Shown: positions 45,901 through 59,315 of the stretch, one piece after another
Layout of the letters: each line of letters opens with the position of its first letter
Numbering within the stretch: the stretch's first letter is position 1
Assembly: GCA_959347315.1 (NCBI GenBank)
Contig: OY365811.1
Coordinates: 29,753,729 to 29,817,728 of the forward strand
Direction: 5' to 3'
DNA length: 64,000 bases
Origin: Bimastos eiseni
Taxonomy: Eukaryota > Annelida > Clitellata > Crassiclitellata > Lumbricidae
Made by a program: the position numbers and the translations under genes
The notes under the pieces: generated by a model
Database searches by the model: none
The model's input: the letters and a program-made list of their open reading frames with translations, nothing else
What the model was told of the DNA's origin: nothing

Positions 45901-48900
45901 CGATTCCCATTTTAAAAAGAATTATTTATGTTTTGGCCATAAATGTAACTAGTAACCAGCCACCTCCGTAGAGATAGATGAATGGATGGATGGATGGATA
46001 CCGCACGGCATCCGTAAGGTCTAATCGCTGGCTTTATCCGCCTATTTGGCCTCAGCCTCAGCTACTCTCGGGCTGTTGACCGCCATCCTCGCAGCTGTGC
46101 CGACGACCCAGACAGTATCGTGGAGAATATGTTGGAGCTTCGCCGTGGCTCGTTGTCCAAGACGATATGTCCCCTCCCGGTCTAGCGGAGTATTTGGGAC
46201 CGACCCGCATCGAGGGCTTGGTCAACCGTGCCAGGTTGGATGCAGATCCCATCCCTCATTCAACCGATTGGTTGGCCGCCTTGCCGATCGCAGCACCCCT
46301 CGACAATGAGGCGTTTAGAGTAGCGGTTGGCCTAAGGTTGGGTGTTGACCTATGTAGCCCCATAGATGCGTCTGTGTGGATGCGTCAGGTGGGCCCAGAG
46401 TGTCATCATGGTATTCTGTGTAGGAGAGTCCAGGGACGCTCCCTGCGCTACCATGCAATAAGCGACGTAATTTGTCGAGCCCTCCTCAACGCTGAGGTCC
46501 CAAACGTCAGGGAGTCAGTCGACCTGTTCTGTAATGAAATACAGTTTGACCCAACTGATGAACAACAGGATAAACTGTCCAACAAAATGGTAGAATCCGC
46601 ATAAAAAAGATCTCCTGCTGAATGAATGCATTGCTATAGCATTAACATTCTGCGCTTAACGACATTTTATTGTCCATCAGGACCTTAATGCTAAAACCAT
46701 TTAATTATGCTGTTGACTGAGTGTTTATATGTGTGATGCGTTTTGGTATAACGAATATAAGGAGCCGAACAGAATGCGATTGTGGGTTGGTAGCTATGTG
46801 GGAAGGACATCTGGATTAGATCAATAATGTCGGAATTTATCTGTAATGAGAAAGAGTCTGAAGTCCAACTGGGACGTACTGGAGGAGTTAGCATCCTCTT
46901 TGCCAATGGCACTCACTCTGGTTAGAGAAGATGTCTATTCAATCGGATGATGAAGACATACACTTCTTCTGTCATGAGACCAGGCGAGACAGCAGAGCGA
47001 CTGACCGTATACAAGTAGTACCGCTGTAGAAGCCCTTATCTCATCGCGCTGACCAGAGAGCACTCTGAGTGGCTCCTCGAGTGGCGCGCAGAGCAGGTGC
47101 TCCGTGAGCCTTAAGTGATGGTTCGCTTTAAATTGACGAAGAGGAGAGCGTCGATCCCTCGTTATTCCAGTGCACTCTTCGATTGGCATCCAAGCGATGA
47201 ACGAAGGCGCATCTGTTCAGCTAATTTCGGATCTACAGGAGGTCATAACGGTCGTCCGTTGTGTATACAGATGGCTTCGTATGGGGTACCTCATCCAAAC
47301 AATCTGTCTTTCTGCCTGACTATATATTATGATATGTGTCTGGTCATTGCCTGTTGGTCAATCTGTTTCCTTTAGTTCTAGATTGTTTGATCTATCTGGC
47401 CGCAGGTGTATATCTCTACAGCGACCTGTCTGTTTTCTCCTTTTGCTTGCTATGTCTCTCTGTCAGCCTGCTTGTGTCTGTCGACTGCTTGAATGTAGGC
47501 CTACGTATCGTTCTAGCCGTCGGCCTGTTGTTGACGGTCGACTGCACTCAACAGAAGACAGCTCATCAGAGAGGTACTATAAAGGCGCTATAAAACAGCC
47601 TAGACAGAAATACATCTATAAGCACTGGCAGACCTCCGGTCTTACGATCTAACTTATTGCATTCGAGCAATTGATCGATCATTCTATTGATCTATTGATC
47701 CATTGATCAGATCTAACCGACCGACCGTCATGACTCATGATCGAGTCAATGCATCACAAGCATATCCCGCGATTCTGCCACCTCATGTGTATATATAGGC
47801 CTACTTAGAAGGACTCTCGTGTGCATGATTTATATTATTAAGGATGCCAGAAATTTAGGGCAAAATACTTCAGAATTCACGGTAGCTTTTTTTGCTAATT
47901 GTATTACACGTTAAAAAACACGTTTTATTAATAGCGAAGACGCTTTTTATTTATTGTATTTTTGCTAAGTATATATATATATATATGCCTATAAATGCCA
48001 GTGTAGGCTACACGCATGAAATCGTGTTAGTGTTTTACAGGACCTGCTCAATGTAGGCCTATTCAAACTAGCAATAACCTAGATGAAGGCAGCGGCCCAC
48101 TGTCGCTGGGTATTATCATGCTACGTGTCAGAGTAATTATTTGATGCTAATTGTCGATTTCATGTAGCGCCATCTTATCGTCTGTAATACTTTGACGCTG
48201 GGGCGAACCATGTTCTGTCCCGAACGTTGTGTTGAATTCATTTAACAAAACTTGACGAATGTAATTTCATATAACATTTACATGGTGGCCCTTGTCTGCA
48301 CATAAGCCACATAGGCCTATTAAGACATAATTATTACAACCATTCTAAGCGTTGGGAAAAAGCATTGACGGTGAATCGGCCCAAAATCACGGGTTTAACA
48401 GCTTCCGTGACTTCGTTAACTTCTACATTACCCACCGTTACATAACAAGTGATGTACTTCTGCTACATGTGCCAGAAGGCGTGTATTCCCAAGATGCTGA
48501 ATGTTTGATAGCCCGATAAAGCGCCGGCAGCGACGGCTCTTTATTAAGACCTGCCAAGCCTTAGTCTGCATGAGACACGTGCAGACGAGATAGCGGCATC
48601 AACAGTGACGTTTAACAGTCGAATGACGTATGGATCGGAGGCCAGGACGGCCCCCATCATGATAACCCGCCTAAGCTGCAGGATTCGTCGCTTTCACGAC
48701 AGCACACAGGTCAAGGAGCATTTAATGAGGCGCAGATGGGAGCCGAGTGCGTTGTATGAAACGGGCCAAATCATAATGGCTGCTTTAGCGACGGTGGGAT
48801 CACGGATTCCTAGAATACAGACGTTAACCTGTCGTCGGCCATCTAGCGTTTGATGAAATAAATGGCTGCTTTGTCTGGCTCTACAAAAGTGTGACAATGA

Positions 48901-51900
48901 ATCGGTTATAGGACAACAGCCGATTGGTTTGGGCGCTCGCTCAGGGGTATACGTACATGTAGTTGGAGGGTTGAGCCTCTGTACTAATCATTTACATGCA
49001 AGTGCTCAATGCAACAGACTGATGCTTTACTTTATACAAAAAAGCTGAAAGAATACAGAAATCACGACTAGAGAAAGAATTCTATGGATTCTATTGGCGA
49101 AGCATCCGCAAGAGTCATGATTGTTCTGTAGGTTAAGAGGACTCCTCCGAGAGTTACACTATTCCGGTTACAGCAATTAGGGGCCGTTCACATATTATAT
49201 AACGCTTAAAATCTCATTTTTTGACCCCCCCGCCCTACCCCTAATAACGTTATATAACAGCAGCTGTGACCCCCACCCCTATATTATATAGCAATTATGC
49301 TACCTACCCTCCTACCCCACCCCAGTCTATTAGCACATTAAAAGACATACAATCCACATAATTGTATTGCACAATTTGAAACTTATATAACAATACAATG
49401 TTAGTTAGCACTTTAATAGTAGAGCTGATAAGTGCCTTTATCCATTCCAAGAACTGCAGTAAAAAAATTATCATACGCCCAATTAGCTATTTAACAAAAG
49501 CCATTCTTAAAAGCCATCTTAAAATTTTGTACTCTCTCGTGCCAATGATGATTACACCGATGTATGGAGCTCCACTGCATCTTAATAATCGGACTTTTAA
49601 TGGCGTTAAACTCACTTGTATTAATTACGGTGACTATAATTGGGTAGTCGACGATTGTCACCATGTATCTACATAAAATGAAATCACACTTCTTGATAAT
49701 ACCTACCGAAATAATTATTTCAAGTGAATTAATTGTAATTTAAACCAGAATAAAAACAAAGCACACAGAATTGAATTTAAGAGCGTTTAAAGCTATGCAC
49801 AGGAAATTGCTTCAACCCTTACATAACGGAATAAATCAATTCCTGACCTTTAATGTACCCAGCCACTGAATCTTCGTATCTTCTCTTCACCTCTGATGAC
49901 CTTGTCCGAAATCTTCGTTTTACTCTTGATCCCCATCTATCTTACACTATCTACATCTCCAACCTCCCACACTCCTACATCTTGCAGATGTAGGAGTGAA
50001 CTTCGTGAACTCCGACGCATCCATGTATGTATGTATGTATGTATGTATGTATGTATGTATGTATGTATGTATGTATGTTTGTATTTAAGTATGTATGTAT
50101 GTATGTATGTATGTATGTATGTATGTATGTATGTATGTATGTATGTATGTATGTATGTATGTATGTATGTATGTATGTATGTATGTATGTATGTATGCAT
50201 GTATGTACAAGTCTATATCTTTGTTTATACAACCTTTCGGTTGACAGTCCAGCCTTTAGTTGCATTTAGGTGGCACTATACACGCTGAGTCTTATCGTTC
50301 TGTGAATCTCTATCAGTGTCTATTAAGGCAGTGTAATGAACCATGTAATTATTGTGTTATTCTGCGTCATCCCATTGACCAGTGAGAACTTAAATGGCAG
50401 TCTCGGATCAATCAATAAGTCTAGTGTTCATGGACATTATAGTCCTTTTGGTCCTGGGACACCAAATGATCGTTAATAAAATAATTGCTTATTATAGTAG
50501 ACCCTATCATCAAATTTGGCGGCCCCGAAATTTGGCGACCATATAATGCGGTCGCATTGGTGTTCGCGTGTTCCCTAAGGCCGGTATTGAGTCCAGTGCC
50601 CTAACCGCCATGGACTATATCGTACTGAAAATGCTTGTAAATAATGTTTGAGCGTAGCTGCACATAGTTGTTTACGCATTTAGACGTTAAAAATGTGAAT
50701 ACGCCAGGACCACTGTTGTTGAGAGATCTGTCGTCGTCTGAAGAGGCAACCAAAAAGCAGGGTTCGTTTTTCGGATGCTTCTTCTCAGCTGTTCTTCTTC
50801 TTTTGCTATTTGTAGGACTGTTTACAGGTCGATCAGAGTGACGAGGTCTGCTCTGCACTGAACTCCATCCTTCCGAATGGCACGACAAACACGTGGCTTC
50901 TCAAGACCAAAGAAGATGACTGCTTCGTCACCTGCTCTCCGGTCACCCATTCCCATACAGGAAGTGAAGAAATTGTCTACATCGCGGAACCGGATGGAAC
51001 AAGATGTCATATCCACCGTTCCTCTGCTTCCTCCTTCTCGTCCTCATCCACGGCAATGGGTTTTTGTGTGTCTGGAAAATGCCAGGTAAATGCAGCACTC
51101 AAGAGCTCAACTTTGCCCCCCATATGGGCGCAATTTCCCTTCTTTTTCCTCTATCAGTGACCTCCCTCCTCTCCCCTCCCCATCTCATGCGAATCTAGTA
51201 TGCTTTTTCTGCCACTTTAAGGCCACTTCCATAAATAAAGTACACAGTTACATTCTGTTCCACAACTGTCAACATGTTGAAGACGCTGGGACCCTCATAA
51301 ATGCCAATGAATCATTTGCATCAACGAGGCATCTAAAAAGTTGAGGTGACTTTGACTCTACTTGACAATGATCATTTTAAACGGTTCTGGTGACGGGACA
51401 CCATCCGCACAATCCGAAGACACGTCTTCTGTAATACGGCTCAAGAGGAAGAAGAGCTATGGGAAGAGGAAAGGAGCAAATGATGAGAAAGAGGAGCAGG
51501 AGAAAGAGTGAGCAAGAAGAGCAAGAGGATGAGGGGAAGGAAGAAAAGAAAGAGCAAGAGGTAGAAGAAGAAGATCAAGGGGAAGAGGATGGGTAAGTAA
51601 GCAAGAGAAAAAGATGGAGTATTAAGAGCAAGTGCAAGCTAGAGAAGAGCAAGGGAAGAGGAAGAAGATCGCCAACAAGAACAAGAAGAAGAACGACGGC
51701 AAGAACAACAGCAAGAACAACAAAAACAAGAAGATTAAAAGAAGAAGAGAAACGAGAAGAATAATGATCGCTAAGTTTGACCATAGACGCAGCCATGTTG
51801 CGTGTGAATAATCTATAGGTACTGTACATTGTGGAAGCAGTCAACGTCTTTCTTTACGCAGCTTCGATATAGCCGGCTGACCTTACATTTCACCATAGAA

Positions 51901-54900
51901 ACTATAACTATTGTAATAATTCTTTTACAAGCGCTTTAACGACTATGTAGTTATTGAGTTAGGCTGCCATGGGCTGCATTTAAGATCTTCCATACCAACG
52001 AAAACGTGTTCATAACTCTTTTACTGACCTTTGATTTTCTCAGTTCCCATAAACCTCAATTGGCTCACTGGGTAATAGGAATCTGGGACAATTATCCTAG
52101 TGAGGGATTTAGGAACAATTCCGAATTAAGTTTCATGCGCATTTAATGGAATGACTGTGGTTTGCATCAAAGAAGAAAAGAAGGAACTTTTGAGAAAGGA
52201 GGAATGTAAGGCCTGCCGTTAACAGCAGATATTTTCCTTTGGTACAAAAATCCTCAAAACTGATACTCTGATATGGCGCTCTATGGAGATATGCACGACA
52301 TATAAGGGTTCTAGTAATGCTCTATATAAATACATAATTGCTAAAATAAACATGGGCCTAATGTAATTATTGCTACGTTACATAAGCGTAGCCTAGCACT
52401 ACATTACAGCACATGATACTATTATTCGGTCTGTATCACTTGACATCACAATTTTCTAAATTGAAAGTTATTAAGGCATCCTCTGACCAAGTTTGCTACA
52501 AAGCTACAATTCGACTTAATAACCTTTCACTGTAACATTTCGACAATGTAAATAAACTACAATTAAGTTACAAAATAATAATTTTATCCAATTTTACCAA
52601 ATTATAATTAATCATAGGCCTACATAATTATTTCAAACCAGTTGGATCCCATCCGGATGTTATATCATAAGAAATCATCGATGAGCTGTTTCCGTTCGTA
52701 AGGCTTCCAGCGCTTAAAGATGCCTGACAGAGTCAGTGGATGCCTTAATAACCTTCAAAGATTAAGAATCCGGTAATGGACGCGGACAACCTTAAGTGTC
52801 TCCCCGAAGAAACTAAGAAAGTGATAATTGTGCAACGTCTGTTGCGGTATTTGCAACAGTCGCTGGAACCTAATGCCCTTTGCCAAAGCAACAATCCGAC
52901 TCCTGAAAAGGCCATTCAACAGAAATATTATCTCTAAGGATCAACAAAAACATTATTTCTAAGGCTCATCATGATCTCTGAGGCGTCTTCAATTTCGGTC
53001 ACACCACGCTGCTCGCAATCCTGGACGTGAGCGCTGAGGTCAATGCAGTGAACCAAGAAATCCTACTGAATAAACTTCGACGGTGAATAGGGCTCACAAC
53101 ACATCAGAGAGCTCTACGTTACTGTCTTCTCCAGACTGACCACCCTTATGGTCTTTGGTTTGATGCTGACTTGATGATGATGGTCATGCACTCCTGAAAG
53201 AAAAGATGCGTTTACATCGCTCCATGTCGCACATCTCACCATTCTTCTGGAACAATTGTCCATAAGAATAGCGTATTACTCTTGGCCCCACTTAGGTCAG
53301 AAAGCATTTTCATGCTGTCTGAATTAACAACAATTTGATCTGCTAGAATTAAAAAGTCATTAATTACGCCGCTGTGAGGTGAAGGACAGAAGGTGCTATA
53401 TAAATATCCAGAGGCAACTTTTGGTGCATGTGATTTAATGGAACCATACGAGGCTTGCTATACATCATACGATATGAAACTCAGCTTTTATATCAACAGT
53501 TTGAGGTCTATTCATCGTCCTTCATTGTGAAATGACTTGCAGGTTGCTGGTTGTGACGATGTACTGGGGTCGACGTTAAAGTTTGATCAGTGCGGAATTT
53601 GCGGTGGAAACGGTTCCTCCTGTCTTCAGAGTAGGAACCACGAGGTTCTGACGTTCCAGTGGCAGGAAACAGGCTATGCACCATGCTCAGTCAACTGTGG
53701 ATCAGGTAATACCACCAAAAGGCAAAAGGAAGCACCACTTTGAATATTTTCTCGGATGCGAGCAACATGTAGATTTAAATATCTAAATGGTTACATTTAA
53801 ATATATTTGCAGGCATTCTTACAACTCATAATGAGCAGCTTAGATCTACTCTTTAAAAATATCTGCATTTTCATGACTAATGCGCTATGTCCCGTCTGTT
53901 TTAAAGAGCGTGTTATTCATCCCTTCCCCAGAGAAGATACTTATTGATGTGACTTATTGATGTGTTAACTAAATTCTAATGTTTGATGCGCAACTAAGAA
54001 GAGAATGTAATCACCAAGCAGGTATGTGTCGTCAATTTCTATGAAAACAAAACATTCGCTATCATTATTTCGATATTGTCGCTTTCATTCGCCTTATAGG
54101 CTTCGTCGTGGTCTGCTACTTTTGTTTATATTCGGAGCTTGCAGGTGAAATTATTTTCTATCTTGTAACAGGTGAACAAGAGACGATCATCTCTTGTACG
54201 AATCTCAGTAGCAAAACAACGGTTCCCGACGAGTTCTGCCAACTGTCTGAGAAGCTTCTGCCGAGGAAACGCTTTTGTCAGGGAACCAATTGCAAAGACA
54301 ACCAAGCCGTGTACGTGTCTATTCTGAAGATCTATCCATTGCAATTTATATAGACCAATCACCTGTCGAGTATATGTGGCATTAAGGGTGCACCATGTGC
54401 AGTGATTATAGGGTTCCGTTTCCTCTGAGTAATTCGAATGACCAATATAGATCAAACCCGCCTATTTATCCTTCCATCCATCTATTCTCCATCCTCCAAC
54501 CTTACTTTCTTCCTAACATTGATTGATTTCATCCAGCCATGGCACCCAGCCTTCCTTCCTTCCCATTTACCTCTTCTGTATCGATTGGTTCCATCAATCC
54601 TTCATTCCTTCTATCTTCCTTCCATCCATCCTCCATTCCTGCTTCTATCTATCCATCCTTCCATCTATCCGTCCGTCGCTTCTTTTCTCCCCTCCTCCTG
54701 ACTTCCTCTAAACAAAAGACATGAACTGATTACGCACCTGTTGAGCGATTTGTTCACCTCAACTGTTTACATTCGTCGGTTGTCCGCTTTGTATGCAAAC
54801 AGTTGGATATCGGACGAATGGAGGGAGTGCAGTCGGAGTTGTGACGGAGGTCTGTCCATGCGCTCCGTCTACTGTGTCCTTGAACTGAACGACGGAACCT

Positions 54901-57900
54901 TCGAACGGACGAGTGAAGCCCTCTGCCGCTTCGAACGGAAACCGGTCACGGAGAAGAAATGCAACGAGTTCGAGTGCCCCAGATGGTTCGCTGGACAATG
55001 GTCACACGTAAGCCACTCCCAGTCAGTCTTTTTCTTCGTAATGGACATCATGAACCAGAGGTCTCTAATGGTTAGCTAGGCAGTGGTCTTTCCCACTCTC
55101 TCGCTCTCTTTCTCTTTCTCTTTCATTCTTACTCGTTCTCTCTTTCTCTCCCTGTCTCTCTGTGTCTCTCTGTGTCTCACTGTGTCTCTCTTTGTCTCTC
55201 TCTGTCTCTGTCTGTCTCTCTGTCTCTCTCTCTCTCTCTCGCTGTCTCTCTCTCTTTCTTCAGCTATGACTAACATTCCCAACATGACACCCTTCTTAAC
55301 AGCTACTCTGCCTCCGCTGACTTTCTGGAAACCGAACTATGCTCTCCCACGGATTCTCCTTTGGACAACCCCTCTGATTTGATGCAGCGCTCGTTGAGAA
55401 GCTGGTGCCCAGCGCTTGGCTTTCAAGTGGTGCTTTAAAAATTTGGAGATTACGGTTACAGGTTTGCTGAGTTTTATTTTGGGTGGTAGGAGTGTGTATG
55501 GAGACTTCGAGTGGGCATAGGAGAAGTGTTGGGAAAATTCTAGGCACTATTCAAAATGAGTCCTCACGGTTGCCTATCTGCCAGAGGAGTTCGATCGTCA
55601 TCTTAGAAATCACACGTTGAACCCCAGACCCCAGACAATGTGTTGGTAATCAACCGGAAGGTTTTCATGTCTCATCCTTTTCGCTCTGCTGAAATCAGAC
55701 TTTACTGCCACCGATGACGTCAGACCGAAACATCAGACAATTAGACCTGCCCTCTCCACTTTCTGACTTGCATTATTTGGCTCATCTCCTAGATCTTTAC
55801 TCTTTTCAGCTTCAAAATAGAAAGAAGACTTGTGCGCAGTCTAGATCCTCAAAGGTCGTACTTAACTGACCTCTTTGTTGTCTATATCTGTGTTTTCGGT
55901 TGCCTGTGCAGTGTTTGACACTGCGCCCTGTTTCATATTGCTTTGGTTTCACATTGGTTAGTGTTCTGTCAGCTGTGGCGCTGGCATTCAGCTGAGAGCA
56001 GTCGTGTGTAAACTAACGGACACGCTCGACTGCATTGCATCGGAGAAGCCGACCACCCGTCGCTCCTGTCAATCAAGGACTATGTGTCCCCATCACACGG
56101 GTCAGTAACCCACTTACATGTAATGGACGTACGCACCACTTCCTAGAAGTTACGGGCTAATATTTTGCCTAATTGTTTAAATACACGCACTCAAACGTGC
56201 CTACACATTCACACACATCATTCTCTCTTCGACCCACTTTTTCTAGCTGGCCTAGATGCCTCTCCTGAATGCCTTCCCTTGGTGCCCTCCTGAATGCCTA
56301 CCCTGGATGCCCTTCTGAATGCCTACTCTGGATGCCCTCCTGAATGCCTACCCTGGATGCCCTCCTGAGTGCCTACCCTGGATGCCCTCCTGAGTGCCTA
56401 CCATGGATGCCCTTCTGAATGCCTACCATGGATGCCCTCCTGAATGCCTACCCTGGATGCCCTCCTGAATGCCTACCCTGGATGCCCTCCTGAATGCCTA
56501 CCCTGGATGCCCTCCTGAGTGCCTACCCTGGATGCCCTTCTGAATGCCTACTCTGGATGCCCTCCTGAGTGCCTACCCTGGATGCCCTCCTGAGTGCCTA
56601 CCCTGGATGCCCTCCTGAGTGCCTACCATGGATGCCCTTCTGAATGCCTACCATGGATGCCCTCCTGAATGCCTACCCTGGATGCCATCCTGAATGCCTA
56701 CCCTGGATGCCCTCCTGAATGCCTACCCTGGATGCCCTCCTGAATGCCTACCCTGGATGCCCTTCTGAATGCCTACTCTGGATGCCCTCCTGAGTGCCTA
56801 CCCTGGATGTCCTCCTGAATGCCTACCCTGGATGCCCTCCTGAATGCCTACCCTGGATGCCCTCCTGAATGCCTACCCTGGATGCCCTCCTGAATGCCTA
56901 CCATGGATGCCCTCCTGAATGCCTACTCTGGATGCCCTCCTGAATGCCTACCCTGGATGCCCTCCTGAATGCCTACCCTGGATGCCCTCCTGAATGCCTA
57001 CCCTGGATGCCCTCCTGAATGCCTACCCTGGATGCCCTCCTGAATGCCTACCATGGATGCCCTCCTGAATGCCTACTCTGGATGCCCTCCTGAATGCCTA
57101 CCCTGGATGCCCTCCTGAATGCCTACCCTGGATGCCATCCTGAATGCCTCCGTGGATACCCTCCTGAATGCCTACCCTGGATGCCCTCCTGAATGCCTAC
57201 CCTGGATGCCCTCCTGAGTGCCTACCCTGGATGCCCTCCTGAATGCCTACCATGGATGCCCTCCTGAATGCCTACCATGGATGCCCTTCTGAATGCCTAC
57301 TCTGGATGCCCTCCTGAATGCCTTCCCTTGGTGCCCTCCTGAATGCCTACCCTGGATGCCCTTCTGAATGCCTACTCTGGATGCCCTCCTGAATGCCTAC
57401 CCTGGATGCCCTCCTGAATGCCTACCCTGGATGCCCTCCTGAATGCCTCCGTGGATACCCTCCTGAATGCCTACCCTGGATGCCCTCCTGAATGCCTACC
57501 CTGGATGCCCTCCTGAATGCCTCCGTGGATACCCTCCTGAATGCCTACCCTGGATGCCCTCCTGAGTGCCTACCCTGGATGCCCTCCTGAATGCCTACCC
57601 TGGATGCCCTCCTGAATGCCTCCGTGGATACCCTCCTGAATGCCTACCCTGGATGCCCTCCTGAATGCCTACCCTGGATGCCCTCCTGAATGCCTACCCT
57701 GGATGCCCTCCTGAATGCCTCCGTGGATACCCTCCTGAATGCCTACCCTGGATGCCCTCCTGAATGCCTACCCTGGATGCCCTCCTGAATGCCTACCCTG
57801 GATGCCCTCCTGGAGGCCCCTTTTGGATGCCCCTCCTCGTATGCTTCCTATTCCGATTCCTTTGTCCATTGTTTACTTCTGGCGTTCGTCGGTTCGTTTA

Positions 57901-59284
57901 ACCGATTCTCTGTTGAAGATTTACAAACAGCTCCAGGTGACGACTATTTATCTGTAAGCGTCTCAAGACTTACTGCCTCTTCCGAAACCGTTATCTTCGC
58001 AGACTGACGTAATTCATGACGTACATGTACATGTACCTCTTCCAGGACTAACCTGATACAGGCCATTTCTCCTAACACCGAATCTTGACGCCATATATAG
58101 TAGGCTTATTAGCATATCGAATTCTTACTGTATTCTTGTGAATTCATCGGGGGGCTCATTTCTTTAACCACAGATTCCAGGGCTGTATCAACTTATTTGA
58201 AGTGCCAAGTTATAGTGCATTCTCTTCAGTTTATATAATAATTACCGTATGATATAATATCTTGATTATCGGTTGTGGATGTGTTATAGGTTCGAATCCT
58301 AGTGCTCTCGAGGACTTCGATTCAGAGTCGGAGCAGGACGCGATTCACGGCGTCGACAGTTTCGATCACCTTGGTCTCTGGCGGAGCCTCGATTCCAATC
58401 ACGGACTCTATGACGTCAGCGACCTAGAACGTGGAACGGAAGTGGCAGAACACGTCGCCCCGGAACGACTCACCCCGATTGAAGAAGGGACGCAGCTGGA
58501 GCGGCGAGAGACGCTAAAACCACAGCCATCAACAGCGATCCACCAAACCGTGGAATCTCTTCAAAATGTGGAACCCTATCTGACAACTGTGTTAGCAAAA
58601 GCAGAATACGAATCGAAGCAATTGGTGGAGCCACGGCAGCAAGTGGAACCAACAGACTCGTATCAAACGGTAGCCTCAGAGAAAATGGTGGAACCACAGC
58701 AAACGGCCGAACGACAACAAGAGGTGGAACCACAACAAACGGTGGAACCACAACAAACGATGGAACCACAACAAACGGTGGAACCACAACAAAAGGTGGA
58801 ACTGACAACCGAATCAACATATATAGTTACACCAATGGAGAAATTGGAACCAGAGGAGCGAACAGTGAATGTTCTGACAACTCTTCGCCTGACAAACGTC
58901 TCGTCTGAGACTGACGTTCAAGGAGGACCTTGGACAGCGGACGACGATCCAGAAGAAGATTCTCTGAGGAACGACTCAAGGATGGACTATAGTGATCGAA
59001 TCTACGACGAATATGACGCAAGAAATTCTGGGATCGATGGTGAAGAAGAGACCGACGAAAATGGGAAATGGAACACAGACGGAATCTACAGAGGAGGACC
59101 ACCGGTCGAAAACAAGAAAGCAACGACCGTACCAAGGTCAGTGCAAATGGCAGTCGTAAACAAGGACTGGCTTAGGAGCGAAGTGTATCATAAATATCAT
59201 AATGGGCCGGAACGATTTTAATCATTAGGAAAAGAGAGAGACAGAGAGAGGGAGAGAGAGAAGAGTGAAAGAGAGAGAGAGAGC

Positions 59285-59315
<31 letters not shown>

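Larger units (their letters stand above)
40711..50827 (+). other. intron 1 of the ADAMTSL-like gene (10.1 kb)
   Basis: Flanked by CAG|GTAAAC and TTACAG|GTC. Filled with microsatellites and transposon remnants listed separately. No further phase-compatible ADAMTSL exon was recognised inside it. Confidence 0.6.

Noticed and set aside
47115..47652. Overlapping 86-107-codon frames near 47.3 kb
   Set aside because: No family signature; several frames are open because of a pyrimidine-rich local composition.
49937..50288. Frames around 50.0 kb
   Set aside because: (GTAT)n artefact.
58014..58040. GTACATGTACATGTAC as a regulatory site
   Set aside because: Simple palindromic repeat; no evidence for function.
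58470..58820. 116-codon minus-strand frame rich in VVVPPF
   Set aside because: Antisense shadow of the VEPQQT exon, which has matching splice phases on the plus strand.
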